This document shows, one piece after another, positions 13,888 to 22,582 of a DNA stretch of 64,000 nt. Source of the DNA: an uncultured Eubacteriales bacterium (lineage in GTDB: Bacteria; Bacillota; Clostridia; Oscillospirales; Oscillospiraceae); assembly GCA_900549545.1 (NCBI GenBank), contig URPA01000001.1, positions 1 to 64,000 on the forward strand, in the 5' to 3' direction. Below the pieces are notes generated by a model. It worked only from the letters and a program-made list of their open reading frames with translations. It was not told the origin of the DNA and made no database searches. Made by a program: the position numbers and the translations under genes. The stretch's first letter is position 1. The number at the start of each line of letters is the position of its first letter.

Positions 13888-15198
13888 ACGGGAATTATAA
13901 AAGATTTTTTGAATTATAGGCGTTTCAAGTATAGCCCGATCTTCACGATCCGCGGTGAATATTCAGCCGGGGGCGGTCTGGACGATAGCGACATTATAGG
14001 ATCTATCGAAAATTGCATAGCGGTAAACGTGGCGAAATTAACGCCGCAGGTTATGAGAAAAGACGCCCGCGGAATGACAATAAAAGACGACTATCTGGCC
14101 CGCCTTCTTTCTTTGAGGTGGGCGCCGGAGCTATCAGCATACGACGCACTTTACAAAATGGCGGCGACACTGGTTAGAAAGTCAAACGCCTTCGCGGCGG
14201 TGATGTATAACGAGGACTTCACGAAGGTAAAACAGATCGTACCGCTTACGGTGTCTTCCTTCCGGATCTATGAAGACGACGACGGAAATATTTTATTCCG
14301 GTTCACTTGGGACTACGACGGGAAAACGTATGTATTGCCATATCAGAGCGTGATCCATATTCGCGCCCGGTTCAGTAAAAAACGCTTTATAGGTACACCG
14401 CCGGATCAGGCGATACAGACAACCCTTGAATTACTGGACGCCACCGGGCAAGCCTTGAAAAATACCGTGAAAAATTCGGCAAACTTAAAAGGCTACCTGA
14501 AATACAACAACTTCGCAGACGAAGACGAACTGAAAAAGAAGGTTCAGGAGTTTCAGGCGGCATACATGAGCGCCGAAAACGACGGCGGCATAGGCGGCCT
14601 TGATAATACAATGGAGTTTCACGAAATCACGCAGAGAACGCCGAACATTCCGACGATACAAAGCCAGTATTTACGTGACAACCTATACCGCTATTACAAC
14701 GTAAACGAAGACATTTTAATGTCAAAGTTCACAGAAGCGGAGTGGAACGCCTTTTATGAAAGCGTGATCGAGCCGATCGCCCTGCAGTTATCCCTTGAAT
14801 TTACTTTCAAGTTATTAACGGAGCGCGAACGCGGCTTCGGAAACAAAATCATTTTCACTTCTAACCGGCTGCAATACGCGACGTTACAGACAAGAGCCAC
14901 GATCGGTTCTACCCTGTACGACCGCGGAATTATCACGATCAACGAATACAGGGAACTAATGTATTATGAGCCGATCGAAGACGGTGACGTGAGAATGGTA
15001 AGTCTGAACTATGTAAAGGCAGACGATCAAAGCCTTTACCAGACAGGACAGGCAAACGGCGGCGCAGGGCCCGGATCCGGATCCGAAGAAGCGCCGGCAG
15101 CAGGTGAAGGGCAGCAGGCGGCGACGGCAATTCAAATTTTGAAAATGTTCGTGCCGGTGATTATGAAAGGCGGTGAAAAAAGAAATGCCAACACTTAA
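13888..15198 (+). CDS. HK97-family portal protein (apparent ACG start)
   Basis: A 436-residue portal protein, the 12-fold ring through which DNA enters the head. Features: GSIENCIAVNVAKLTPQV, SVIHIRARFSKKRFIGTPP, QSQYLRDNLYRYYNVNEDILMS, and a disordered Gly/Ala-rich C-terminus. The expected N-terminus (x-GIIKDFLNYRRFK) is encoded from ACG 13888, behind AGGGGGTGAAG; no ATG/GTG is available and the first conventional start is TTG 13909, seven codons later, with no site. So ACG initiation or a mutated ATG is likely. Confidence 0.9.
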   Translation, partial: TGIIKDFLNYRRFKYSPIFTIRGEYSAGGGLDDSDIIGSIENCIAVNVAKLTPQVMRKDARGMTIKDDYLARLLSLRWAPELSAYDALYKMAATLVRKSNAFAAVMYNEDFTKVKQIVPLTVSSFRIYEDDDGNILFRFTWDYDGKTYVLPYQSVIHIRARFSKKRFIGTPPDQAIQTTLELLDATGQALKNTVKNSANLKGYLKYNNFADEDELKKKVQEFQAAYMSAENDGGIGGLDNTMEFHEITQRTPNIPTIQSQYLRDNLYRYYNVNEDILMSKFTEAEWNAFYESVIEPIALQLSLEFTFKLLTERERGFGNKIIFTSNRLQYATLQTRATIGSTLYDRGIITINEYRELMYYEPIEDGDVRMVSLNYVKADDQSLYQTGQANGGAGPGSGSEEAPAAGEGQQAATAIQILKMFVPVIMKGGEKRNANT

Positions 15199-15931
15199 AG
15201 GTTTTACTTTCAAAAATCAAACGGAGACAAGCGCGGATCTGTATTTCTACGGTGACATTGTTTCCGACTGGTGGGGAGCATGGCAAGACGAAGACCAGTA
15301 CCCGGACGCGATCAAGAATTTCCTTTCGGAGCAGGAAGGAAAAGATCTGAACGTTTACGTTAATTCCGGCGGCGGTTCCGTATTTGCCGGGATCGCGATC
15401 TATAACATGATTAAGCGCCACGCAGCAAAAGCGAACGTGAAAGTCTATGTTGACGGTCTGGCCGGTTCAATCGCTTCGATCCTTGCGTTCGCAGGAAGCG
15501 AACCACCGGAAATTCCTTCAAACGCCTTCTTGATGATCCATAACCCGTGGAGTTATTGCGAAGGCAACGCGGCAGATATGCGAAAAATGGCCGACGATCT
15601 GGACCAGATCAGAACCGGAATTTTGAACATATACGCCGAACACCTGAAAGAAGGTGTAACAATCGACCAGATCGAAGCGTTAATGGACGCCGAAAGTTGG
15701 TTAAATGGGGAAAAAGCCGCGGAATATTTCGAGGTAAAGACCACGGAAGCGAAGGAATACGCGGCAGCAGTCGGGGACTACATGAAGAAAGCCCGCTGCA
15801 AGGTCCCGGAAAAATTAAAAATTGCAAAGGACGGACACGATCCGGAGCAGCAGGCGGCAGAAGAAGCGGCCGCGAGAAAAAGACAGGAGATCCGCGATCT
15901 TACTGTCAAAGCAATTATGGAAGGAGAATAA
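15185..15931 (+). CDS. ClpP-like prohead (scaffold) protease
   Basis: A 248-residue serine protease of the ClpP/crotonase fold used in HK97-type heads in place of the U35 protease. It has NSGGGSVFAGIAIYN, the nucleophile Ser in GLAGSIASI (about residue 100), and the His in LMIHNPW. It cleaves scaffold/delta-domain during head maturation. ATG 15185 overlaps the portal end; GTG 15173 is possible. Confidence 0.92.
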   Translation: MPTLKGFTFKNQTETSADLYFYGDIVSDWWGAWQDEDQYPDAIKNFLSEQEGKDLNVYVNSGGGSVFAGIAIYNMIKRHAAKANVKVYVDGLAGSIASILAFAGSEPPEIPSNAFLMIHNPWSYCEGNAADMRKMADDLDQIRTGILNIYAEHLKEGVTIDQIEALMDAESWLNGEKAAEYFEVKTTEAKEYAAAVGDYMKKARCKVPEKLKIAKDGHDPEQQAAEEAAARKRQEIRDLTVKAIMEGE

Positions 15932-15934
15932 AGC

Positions 15935-17146
15935 ATGAAGTATGAAGATCTTGTAAAAATGAGCGTCAAAGAATTAAAAGATCGCCTGAAAGACCTGAAC
16001 ACACAGGCGCAGGCGGCAGCAGGAAAAGACCTTGACGCGCTTCTGGAAGAAGCAACCACGATCACCGGTATTCTGGACGACGTAAAGAACCGCGAGAAGT
16101 TGGCCGGTATCGCAAAAGACGCAGAAGGCGGCGCAGAGCCGACCGGCGGCGAAAAAGGCGAGGAAGTGAAGGACAAGGCCAGAGAGGAACGCGGCCAGAA
16201 CATCAAAGACGGAAAGGCGGTTAAGTTTTCCGCAAAGAAAACCTTCGGCGTAAAGAACGCCCTTTCTGTCAGCCAGACCGTAACACCGACACACAGCGCG
16301 GCAGATGTGAAAGAAACCTTTAACGACGTTTCTTCCCTTGTGGATCGCGTAACGTCTATCCCGTTAAACGGCGGCGAGACATACCAGAGGGGCTATGTTA
16401 AGTCCTACGGCGACGGAGCAGGCGGCACCGCAGAAGGCGGCGACTACAACGCAACAGAACCCGTTTTCGGCTATGTAACGATCGAGAAACAGAAGATCAC
16501 CGCATACACCGAGGAACCGGAAGAAATGATTAAACTTCCGAACGCAGACTATGACGGCGTAGTGGAAGGATCCGTAACAAAGGCGATCCGTAGATACATG
16601 AGCCGCCAGATCTTGATCGGTGACGGAACTTCCGGAAAGTTCAAGGGAATTTTCCACAACCCGACAGAGACAAAAGATCAGGTTATCGATCCGGCAACCG
16701 ATCTTTCTATGACCGCAGTTGACGACGGAACACTGGACGAAATTATTTATTCTTTCGGCGGCGACGAGGACGTGGAAGACGCTGCAGTTCTGGTTCTGAA
16801 CAAAAAGGACCTGAAAGCCTTCGCGAAACTTCGCGACAAGCAGGGAAGAAAGGTTTATACCATTGTGAACCATGGAAACACCGGCACGATCGACGGTGTA
16901 CCGTATGTTATCAATTCCGCTTGCGGAGCAGTCACAGACGCACAGACAAAGGCGATCGTTTACTGCATGGCATACGGACCGTTAAGCAACTACGAAATGG
17001 CGATCTTTTCTGACATTGACGCCAGAAAGTCCCTTGATTATAAGTTCAAGCAGGGACAGATCGCATACCGCGCGGACATTTTCGCGGGCGGTGCCGTAGC
17101 GGCCCACAATGGCTTCATCAGAGTAAAACGCCCGGCGTCAGCGTAA
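15935..17146 (+). CDS. HK97-family major capsid protein
   Basis: A 403-residue capsid protein. Residues 1-100 are a helical, charged delta (scaffold) domain (MKYEDLVKMSVKELKDRLKDL) removed by the protease. The mature HK97 fold starts at about 110; EPEEMIKLPNADYDGVVEGSVTKAIRRYMSRQILIGDGT is the spine-helix region and the C-terminus ends FAGGAVAAHNGFIRVKR. It follows the protease by 3 bases after GGAGAATAAAGC. Confidence 0.95.
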   Translation: MKYEDLVKMSVKELKDRLKDLNTQAQAAAGKDLDALLEEATTITGILDDVKNREKLAGIAKDAEGGAEPTGGEKGEEVKDKAREERGQNIKDGKAVKFSAKKTFGVKNALSVSQTVTPTHSAADVKETFNDVSSLVDRVTSIPLNGGETYQRGYVKSYGDGAGGTAEGGDYNATEPVFGYVTIEKQKITAYTEEPEEMIKLPNADYDGVVEGSVTKAIRRYMSRQILIGDGTSGKFKGIFHNPTETKDQVIDPATDLSMTAVDDGTLDEIIYSFGGDEDVEDAAVLVLNKKDLKAFAKLRDKQGRKVYTIVNHGNTGTIDGVPYVINSACGAVTDAQTKAIVYCMAYGPLSNYEMAIFSDIDARKSLDYKFKQGQIAYRADIFAGGAVAAHNGFIRVKRPASA

Positions 17147-17171
17147 GCAATAACAGGAAAGGCGGCTTCTT

Positions 17172-17462
17172 ATGACGATTGACGAGTTAAAGGCGGCCGC
17201 AAAGTTACGAACACGGAAAATGTCAACGGACGAACTGGACGAAGACGTTTTCCGTTACGTTGACTTTGTACTGGCAGACCTGAAAAGAATAGGTGTCGCG
17301 GAAGAATACCTGAAAGCCCCGGAAGATCCGTTGATAATTGAAGCCGTTCTAACTTATGTCAAGGCAAATTATAGCATGGACGCAAACCACGAACGGTTAA
17401 TGAACAGTTACAACATGATCTTAACCAAAATAAAAGGCGGTGAGTACAGATCGACGCAGTAA
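17172..17462 (+). CDS. Head-tail connector (gp6-like)
   Basis: A 96-residue protein of the phage gp6/Phage_connect_1 type: short helical, TIDELKAAAKLRT and IIEAVLTYVKANYSMDANHERLMNSYN. It forms the first ring below the portal. Immediately downstream of the capsid gene with an AGGAAAGGCGG site. Confidence 0.8.
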   Translation: MTIDELKAAAKLRTRKMSTDELDEDVFRYVDFVLADLKRIGVAEEYLKAPEDPLIIEAVLTYVKANYSMDANHERLMNSYNMILTKIKGGEYRSTQ

Positions 17463-17731
17463 TAACATTGATAGATCAGGGAGAAACCCGCGAAGAAGAC
17501 GTGAAAGCGAAGGTTTTCGCAACGGTGAACCCGATCGGCCGTGATGAATACGCGGCAGCAGGTGAAAAGGGAATGAAGGCCCGCTATATGTTTGAGGTTT
17601 TCGCGAACGAATACACCGGTCAAGACGTCGTTTTGTACGGTTCGGAGCGCTTGACGGTGTACCGGACGTATGGCCCGAAAACAAACGACAAGATCGAAGT
17701 GTATGCAGGGCAGAGAGTAGGGAACAGATAG
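17450..17731 (+). CDS. Head-tail adaptor protein, start codon unclear
   Basis: A protein of about 87-93 residues of the SPP1 gp16/HK97 head-closure type (RYMFEVFANEYTGQDVVLYGSERLTVYRTYGP). The conserved-looking N-terminus IDAVITLIDQGETREEDV begins at ATC 17450, a few bases after GGCGGTGAG. The first standard start is TTG 17468, which has no site and cuts off this segment. With the two ACG genes, this makes a third non-canonical start candidate in this phage. Confidence 0.7.
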   Translation: MDAVITLIDQGETREEDVKAKVFATVNPIGRDEYAAAGEKGMKARYMFEVFANEYTGQDVVLYGSERLTVYRTYGPKTNDKIEVYAGQRVGNR

Positions 17732-18105
17732 TGGGTATAAAGGTTAGTGAACTTGCGCAGGAATTGGCGCAGGGGCTTAGCGAGTATTCGCAGGAAGTAG
17801 CGGACGCGATCAAAAAAGCAACCGACGAAGTGGCCGAAGAAGCCGTTCAAGAGTTGAAAAGCACAAGCCCGGTTTTAACTGGATCTTATGCGAAGGGGTG
17901 GGCCAAAAAGAACACTTACGAAAGCAAGAGTTCCAAACGAAACACGGTTTACAACAAAACCGATTATCAGTTGACACACCTTCTTGAAAAAGGACACGTC
18001 GGCCGCGACGGACGCAGAGTAAAAGCGATTGAACATATTCGCCCGGTAGAGGAAAAAGCCGTGGCAGAATTTGAAGACAAAGTGAAAGGAGCGATCGGAA
18101 GGTGA
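17731..18105 (+). CDS. HK97 gp10-like tail-completion protein
   Basis: A 124-residue protein: ELAQGLSEYSQEVADAIKKATDEVAEEAVQELKSTSPVLTGSYAKGW and a His-rich THLLEKGHVGRDG, hallmarks of the HK97 gp10 family that joins head and tail. GTG 17731 overlaps the previous TAG. Confidence 0.85.
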   Translation: MGIKVSELAQELAQGLSEYSQEVADAIKKATDEVAEEAVQELKSTSPVLTGSYAKGWAKKNTYESKSSKRNTVYNKTDYQLTHLLEKGHVGRDGRRVKAIEHIRPVEEKAVAEFEDKVKGAIGR

Positions 18106-18440
18106 CGACGTTTGAAGAGATCATAAAACGCGCCGAAGGGTTAGGCCTTCCGATTGCGCGAAATCAGTTCACAGCAACAAATAAAAAACCGGTACCGGAT
18201 CCCCCGTTTCTTGTGTACCTTTCCACGGAAAGGCAGCGGGGCGACGATACCAAAAACCGAATCCGGGAGATTGAAGGATCACTGGAACTTTACACAGAGA
18301 GAAAAGCAGATCCGGATCTGGAAAAGCAGATCGAAGAAAAGGTTTTGTTCGACGTTGAGTTTCGGAAGTATCAAGCACAGATACCACAGGAAGACACAAC
18401 ACAGACGGCCTACGACTTCACGATCACACAGAAAAAATGA
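18102..18440 (+). CDS. Tail terminator/completion-like protein
   Basis: A 112-residue protein located between gp10 and the major tail protein, where the tail terminator normally lies. It contains PDPPFLVYLSTE and a beta-rich LELYTERKADPDLEKQIEEKV. Start GTG 18102 overlaps the previous stop. Family inferred from position, length and the PPF.vY motif. Confidence 0.65.
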   Translation: MTTFEEIIKRAEGLGLPIARNQFTATNKKPVPDPPFLVYLSTERQRGDDTKNRIREIEGSLELYTERKADPDLEKQIEEKVLFDVEFRKYQAQIPQEDTTQTAYDFTITQKK

Positions 18441-18454
18441 AAGGAGAACAAAGC

Positions 18455-19009
18455 ATGGAAAGAATAATTCTTGGAAGCGCTGATGTGTATATTCAGGCCT
18501 TCGACGGTTCAACCGTTCCGGTGACTGCAGATATTTGCAAGCCTGAAAATTTAATGGCCTATATTTCCGGCGGCGCGTCCGTGGAATACAAACCTTCTTT
18601 CTACACAGCAAAGGACGACACTGGAAAGAAGAGCAAAACGATCGTAACAGAAGAGGAAGTAACCCTGAAAACGGGAATTATGACCTTTGACGGGAACAAG
18701 TTCAAATACCTTTGCGACACCGCCAGAGTTACAGAAGACAAGGCGAAGAAGCGCCGCACCGTAAAGATCGGCGGTATCGACAACAGACAGGGCGCGCGTT
18801 ATGTTATCTGCCTTCACCACAAAGACGCAGTGGACGGCGATATTTGGGTGATGATCGTCGGAAACAATCAGGCAGGATTTACAATTTCTTTCGAGAAAGA
18901 CAAAGAAACCGTTGTGGACGAAGAGATCACAGCCCTTCCTATGGACGAAGAAGGAACCCTTCTTATGTACGAAGAGGAAATGACAGAGAGCGAAGCGGCA
19001 GCAGTATAA
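18455..19009 (+). CDS. Major tail protein
   Basis: A 184-residue beta-rich tail-tube protein (ILGSADVYIQAFDG, GGIDNRQGARYVICLHHKDAVDGDIWVMIVG, TISFEKDKETVVDEEITA). It would polymerise as hexamer rings round the tape measure. ATG 18455 lies 7 bases after GGAGAAC. A terminator follows directly, matching strong expression as a separate unit. Confidence 0.85.
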   Translation: MERIILGSADVYIQAFDGSTVPVTADICKPENLMAYISGGASVEYKPSFYTAKDDTGKKSKTIVTEEEVTLKTGIMTFDGNKFKYLCDTARVTEDKAKKRRTVKIGGIDNRQGARYVICLHHKDAVDGDIWVMIVGNNQAGFTISFEKDKETVVDEEITALPMDEEGTLLMYEEEMTESEAAAV

Positions 19010-19019
19010 AAATAAAACC

Positions 19020-19056
19020 ATAACGGCAGGGCGGCGGGTACGCCTTGCCGTTATTT
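19020..19056 (+). terminator. Terminator after major tail gene
   Basis: ATAACGGCAGGGCG pairs with CGCCTTGCCGTTAT around a short loop, followed by TTTA. It separates the highly expressed tail-tube gene from the chaperone/tape-measure genes. Confidence 0.7.
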
Positions 19057-19076
19057 AGTAGAAAGGAGAAATTAGC

Positions 19077-19406
19077 GTGGCGAATTTAAGTTTTGATTTT
19101 AACAAGGTGAAGCGTTCCTTCATGACCGTAACACTGAAAGACAATAGAAAACTGATCGTGAAAATGCCTATGAAAAAGACGTTTGAAAAACTGTCAGCAC
19201 TGCAGGAAATGGACACGGACAGCATGACAGCAGAAGACGCCATGGACACACTGGGCGGCCTTTGCGCCGAAATTCTTTCCCACAATATGACCGGGGAGCA
19301 GGTGACAACGAAAGAGATCACGGACGATTACGACACCGAGGAAATGGAAGCACTGATCGACGCTTACATGGAGTTCGCGGGCGGCGTAAAGAATAACCCA
19401 AACTAA
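19077..19406 (+). CDS. Tail assembly chaperone (gpG-like)
   Basis: A 109-residue protein between the major tail and tape measure genes, the classical gpG position. KKTFEKLSALQEMDTDSMTAEDAMDTLGGLCAEILS is helical and acidic, as in these chaperones. GTG 19077 follows GAAAGGAGAAATTAGC. The second chaperone product is here a separate downstream gene and no obvious slippery heptamer is seen at the end. Confidence 0.75.
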   Translation: MANLSFDFNKVKRSFMTVTLKDNRKLIVKMPMKKTFEKLSALQEMDTDSMTAEDAMDTLGGLCAEILSHNMTGEQVTTKEITDDYDTEEMEALIDAYMEFAGGVKNNPN

Positions 19407-19410
19407 AGAT

Positions 19411-19442
19411 CCCCTTCTATCCCGGCGGGGATAACGAAGGGG
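19411..19442 (+). promoter_or_regulatory. Hairpin masking the next start codon
   Basis: CCCCTTC (19411-19417) pairs with GAAGGGG (19436-19442) and ATCCC with GGGAT inside. The right arm contains the ribosome-binding site and the first base of GTG 19442. Ribosomes finishing the upstream gene 5 bases earlier would open it, so translation of the two chaperone genes is probably coupled at a fixed ratio. Confidence 0.55.
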
Positions 19443-19684
19443 TGTATTATAAAACACTCACACGCGGCGAAAAACTGGTGATTGACTATACCGGTTTGAA
19501 TATATGGCAGGTGCAAGAACTGGACCTTGATCTATACCTTTTCTTCATGCGCGAAGCGTTTATTCACGAAATGAACCAGACAAAGGAAGGCAGAAAATAC
19601 CTTGAAAATTGTTGGCGAATTTCACAAACAGAACCGGACCGAAAGGCCATTCGCGAGAAGTTCAAACGAAGGGGCGGTGAATAG
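19442..19684 (+). CDS. Second tail assembly chaperone (gpT-like)
   Basis: An 80-residue helical protein (TGLNIWQVQELDLDLYLFFMREAFIHEM...) located where siphophages encode the gpGT extension. Here it has its own GTG start within a hairpin instead of a -1 frameshift. It ends 3 bases before the tape-measure gene. Confidence 0.65.
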   Translation: MYYKTLTRGEKLVIDYTGLNIWQVQELDLDLYLFFMREAFIHEMNQTKEGRKYLENCWRISQTEPDRKAIREKFKRRGGE

Positions 19685-19687
19685 CAG

Positions 19688-22579
19688 GTGGCAGCAAGCA
19701 CAATAAAAGGAATTACCATTGAGATCGGCGGCGACACTACGAAGTTAGATAAAGCCCTTTCGGGTGTCAATAAACAGTCGCGCGATCTGCAGAAAGAATT
19801 AAAAGAAGTCGAAAAGGGCCTGAAACTGGATCCAAAAAATACGGAACTTCTGGCACAGAAACAGACACTTTTAAAAGAAGCCGTGGCCGCTACTTCTGAA
19901 AAACTGGACGTTTTGAAGTCAGCAGAAGCACAGGTTCAGAAGCAGTTTGAAAACGGCGAAGTGTCGGAAGAACAGTACCGGGCTTTGCAAAGAGAGATCG
20001 TAAAGACAGAAGCAGATCTGAAAAACCTGAAAACGGCAGCAGAGGACAGCAATTCAACACTTGAAAAGGTGGGAGAGATCGCCGGAAAGATTGGCGAAAA
20101 GTCCGAAGCACTGGGAAAGAAACTTCTTCCAGTGACAGGAGCGATCGCAGGGATCGGGACCGCTTCGATCGCGGCATTTAATGAATTAGACGCCGGTTAC
20201 GATACGATCATAACAAAAACGGGCGCTTCCGGGAAAGCGTTGGACGGCTTGCAAGACAGCATGGACGCCGTTTTTACTTCACTTCCAACAGAAGCGGAAA
20301 CGGCCGGAATTGCGATCGGAGAGGTAAACACCCGCTTCGGATCTACCGGAAAAGAACTTGAAGACCTTTCTTCAAAATTCATTCAGTTTTCGGAGATCAA
20401 CGGAACGGACTTAAACGGCGCGATCGACAGCGTAGACGCCATTATGACGAAATTCGGCGTTGACAGCAGCCACACCGGCGAAGTGTTGGGCCTTCTTACA
20501 AAAGCAGGACAAGACACGGGAATTTCCATGGACACGCTGCAGAATACATTACAGACCAACGGCGCCACATTAAAGGAAATGGGCCTTGATCTCACGTCTT
20601 CGGTAAATTTACTTGCACAGTTTGAAGCGAACGGCGTGGACGCCACAACAGCGCTTGCAGGATTGAAGAAGGCGCAGCAGAACGCGACAGCGGACGGAAA
20701 GGATCTAAAAGACGCACTGGGCGAAACGATCGAGAAGATCAAAAACGCAAGCAGCGAAACAGACGCACTGCAGGCAGCGACGGAGTTATTCGGAAAGAAG
20801 GGCGCCGCAGAAATGACGCAGGCGATCAGGGAAGGCCGCCTTTCTATCGACGATCTTTCCGGCGCCTTATCAGATTACGGAAACGTAGTCGAAGACACAT
20901 TCAACGCGACACTGGATCCACCAGATCAGGCAAAAGTCGCGCTTAACAATTTGAAAGCAGCAGGCGCAGATCTTGGAAATACCTTAATGCAGACAGTAAC
21001 GCCAGTTCTGGAACGCGTAGTGGAAAAGGTAAAAGCCTTTTCACAGTGGTTTAAGAACCTGAACGACACGCAGAAAGAAACGATCGTAAAGATTGGCGCG
21101 GTAGTGGCGGCGATCGGACCGGCTTTAATTATTTTCGGGAAACTTTCTTCGGGAGTATCGAAGGCGATCGGGGCATTTTCTAAAATATCGGGCGTATTCA
21201 AGGCGGCAGGAACGGCCGGGAAAGGCTTGTGGGCTATTTTATCAGCAAACCCGATCGGGGCCGTTGTCGCGGCCGTGGTGGCGCTTGTGGCGGGCTTCGT
21301 ATTGATGTATAAGAAGTGCGACTGGTTCCGCGAAATGGTAGATAAAGCCTTCGCAGAGATCAAAAAGAGCGTTTCGGAAACGATCGAGAAAATAAAGCCG
21401 ATCTTGCAGCAGTTGGGCGAAAGTTTCAAAAATTTAATGGAAAAATTGAAGCCCGTATTCCAGTTTTTCACGACCTACGTTATGGCGGTGATACAGGGCG
21501 CACTTTCAGCAGTAGCGCCGATCATTTCAGCGGTGAAAAATGCGATCGACTTTGTAAGTAACATTATTAGCGCATTTATGGCACTATTCAGGGGCGATCT
21601 GGACGGGTTCAGCCAGTACATAGAAGCAGCACTGAAAAACCTGATCGAGATTGTGAAAAATCTTATAACGGCGGTAGTGAATTATATAATCACATTCTTT
21701 CAGACGTTCGGCGTCAATGTGAAGAAAATTTTCTCTGATATATGGTCCGGGATTGTTTCGATCTTTTCAGGCGTCGGCGCGTGGTTTGCGGACAAGTTCC
21801 GCGCAGCCTACACGGCAATAACAACGATTTTTTCAGGGATCGGCCAGTGGTTCGCGGCCCGGTGGACGGACATTAAAAACGCCCTGTCAACCGTGGCGAC
21901 GTGGTTTCAAACCATGTTTCAAAATGCCTATACGAACGTGAAAAATGTATTTTCCGCGATCGGCCAGTGGTTCAACGATAGATACACAGATATTAAGTCC
22001 GTATTTTCAACGGTTGGATCATGGTTTTACACAAAATTCACGGAAGCATACACGAATATTAAAAACGTGTTTAGCAATATTGGATCCTTCTTTTCGGGGA
22101 TCTGGAACACGATCAAGGGCATTTTTACAAATGTCGGAACAAATATCGGTGAAGCAATCGGCGGCGCCTTCAAGTCGGCCATGAACAACGCCCTTGCAAC
22201 CGTAGAACGTGCGGTGAATAAGGCGATCAGCTTCATTAACGGCGCGATCGACGTTATCAACGATATTCCGGGCGTAAGTATCGGACACGTTGGCGAAGTA
22301 TCACTTCCACGTCTGGCAAAGGGCGGCGTTCTGAAAAACGGTCAAGCCATTATGGCAGAAGCAGGCCCGGAGTTGATCCAGATGGTGAACGGCGAAGCGG
22401 TTGTAACACCGCTTACGGCTTCGGCAAGGAATACGGCACTTGAAACAGCAGAAGGCGGCGGGAAAAGTTTTGTTCAGAACGTCAACATTACAAGCCCGAA
22501 GGCCCTTTCACCGTATGAGACAGCCCGCCAGACACGAAACGCAACCCGAAACATGGTTTTACAGTTACAGGGGGGTTGA
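19688..22579 (+). CDS. Tail tape measure protein
   Basis: A 963-residue protein that sets tail length. Residues 1-130 are coiled coil. About 150-430 is the conserved tape-measure core (ELDAGYDTIITKTGASGKALDGLQDSMD). Hydrophobic spans are near 470-490 and 520-545. About 680-840 is a run of about 35-residue repeats of the form YTNIKNVFSxIGxWF. GTG 19688 follows the preceding stop. The repeats invite length change by recombination. Confidence 0.95.
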   Translation: MAASTIKGITIEIGGDTTKLDKALSGVNKQSRDLQKELKEVEKGLKLDPKNTELLAQKQTLLKEAVAATSEKLDVLKSAEAQVQKQFENGEVSEEQYRALQREIVKTEADLKNLKTAAEDSNSTLEKVGEIAGKIGEKSEALGKKLLPVTGAIAGIGTASIAAFNELDAGYDTIITKTGASGKALDGLQDSMDAVFTSLPTEAETAGIAIGEVNTRFGSTGKELEDLSSKFIQFSEINGTDLNGAIDSVDAIMTKFGVDSSHTGEVLGLLTKAGQDTGISMDTLQNTLQTNGATLKEMGLDLTSSVNLLAQFEANGVDATTALAGLKKAQQNATADGKDLKDALGETIEKIKNASSETDALQAATELFGKKGAAEMTQAIREGRLSIDDLSGALSDYGNVVEDTFNATLDPPDQAKVALNNLKAAGADLGNTLMQTVTPVLERVVEKVKAFSQWFKNLNDTQKETIVKIGAVVAAIGPALIIFGKLSSGVSKAIGAFSKISGVFKAAGTAGKGLWAILSANPIGAVVAAVVALVAGFVLMYKKCDWFREMVDKAFAEIKKSVSETIEKIKPILQQLGESFKNLMEKLKPVFQFFTTYVMAVIQGALSAVAPIISAVKNAIDFVSNIISAFMALFRGDLDGFSQYIEAALKNLIEIVKNLITAVVNYIITFFQTFGVNVKKIFSDIWSGIVSIFSGVGAWFADKFRAAYTAITTIFSGIGQWFAARWTDIKNALSTVATWFQTMFQNAYTNVKNVFSAIGQWFNDRYTDIKSVFSTVGSWFYTKFTEAYTNIKNVFSNIGSFFSGIWNTIKGIFTNVGTNIGEAIGGAFKSAMNNALATVERAVNKAISFINGAIDVINDIPGVSIGHVGEVSLPRLAKGGVLKNGQAIMAEAGPELIQMVNGEAVVTPLTASARNTALETAEGGGKSFVQNVNITSPKALSPYETARQTRNATRNMVLQLQGG

Positions 22580-22582
22580 TAA

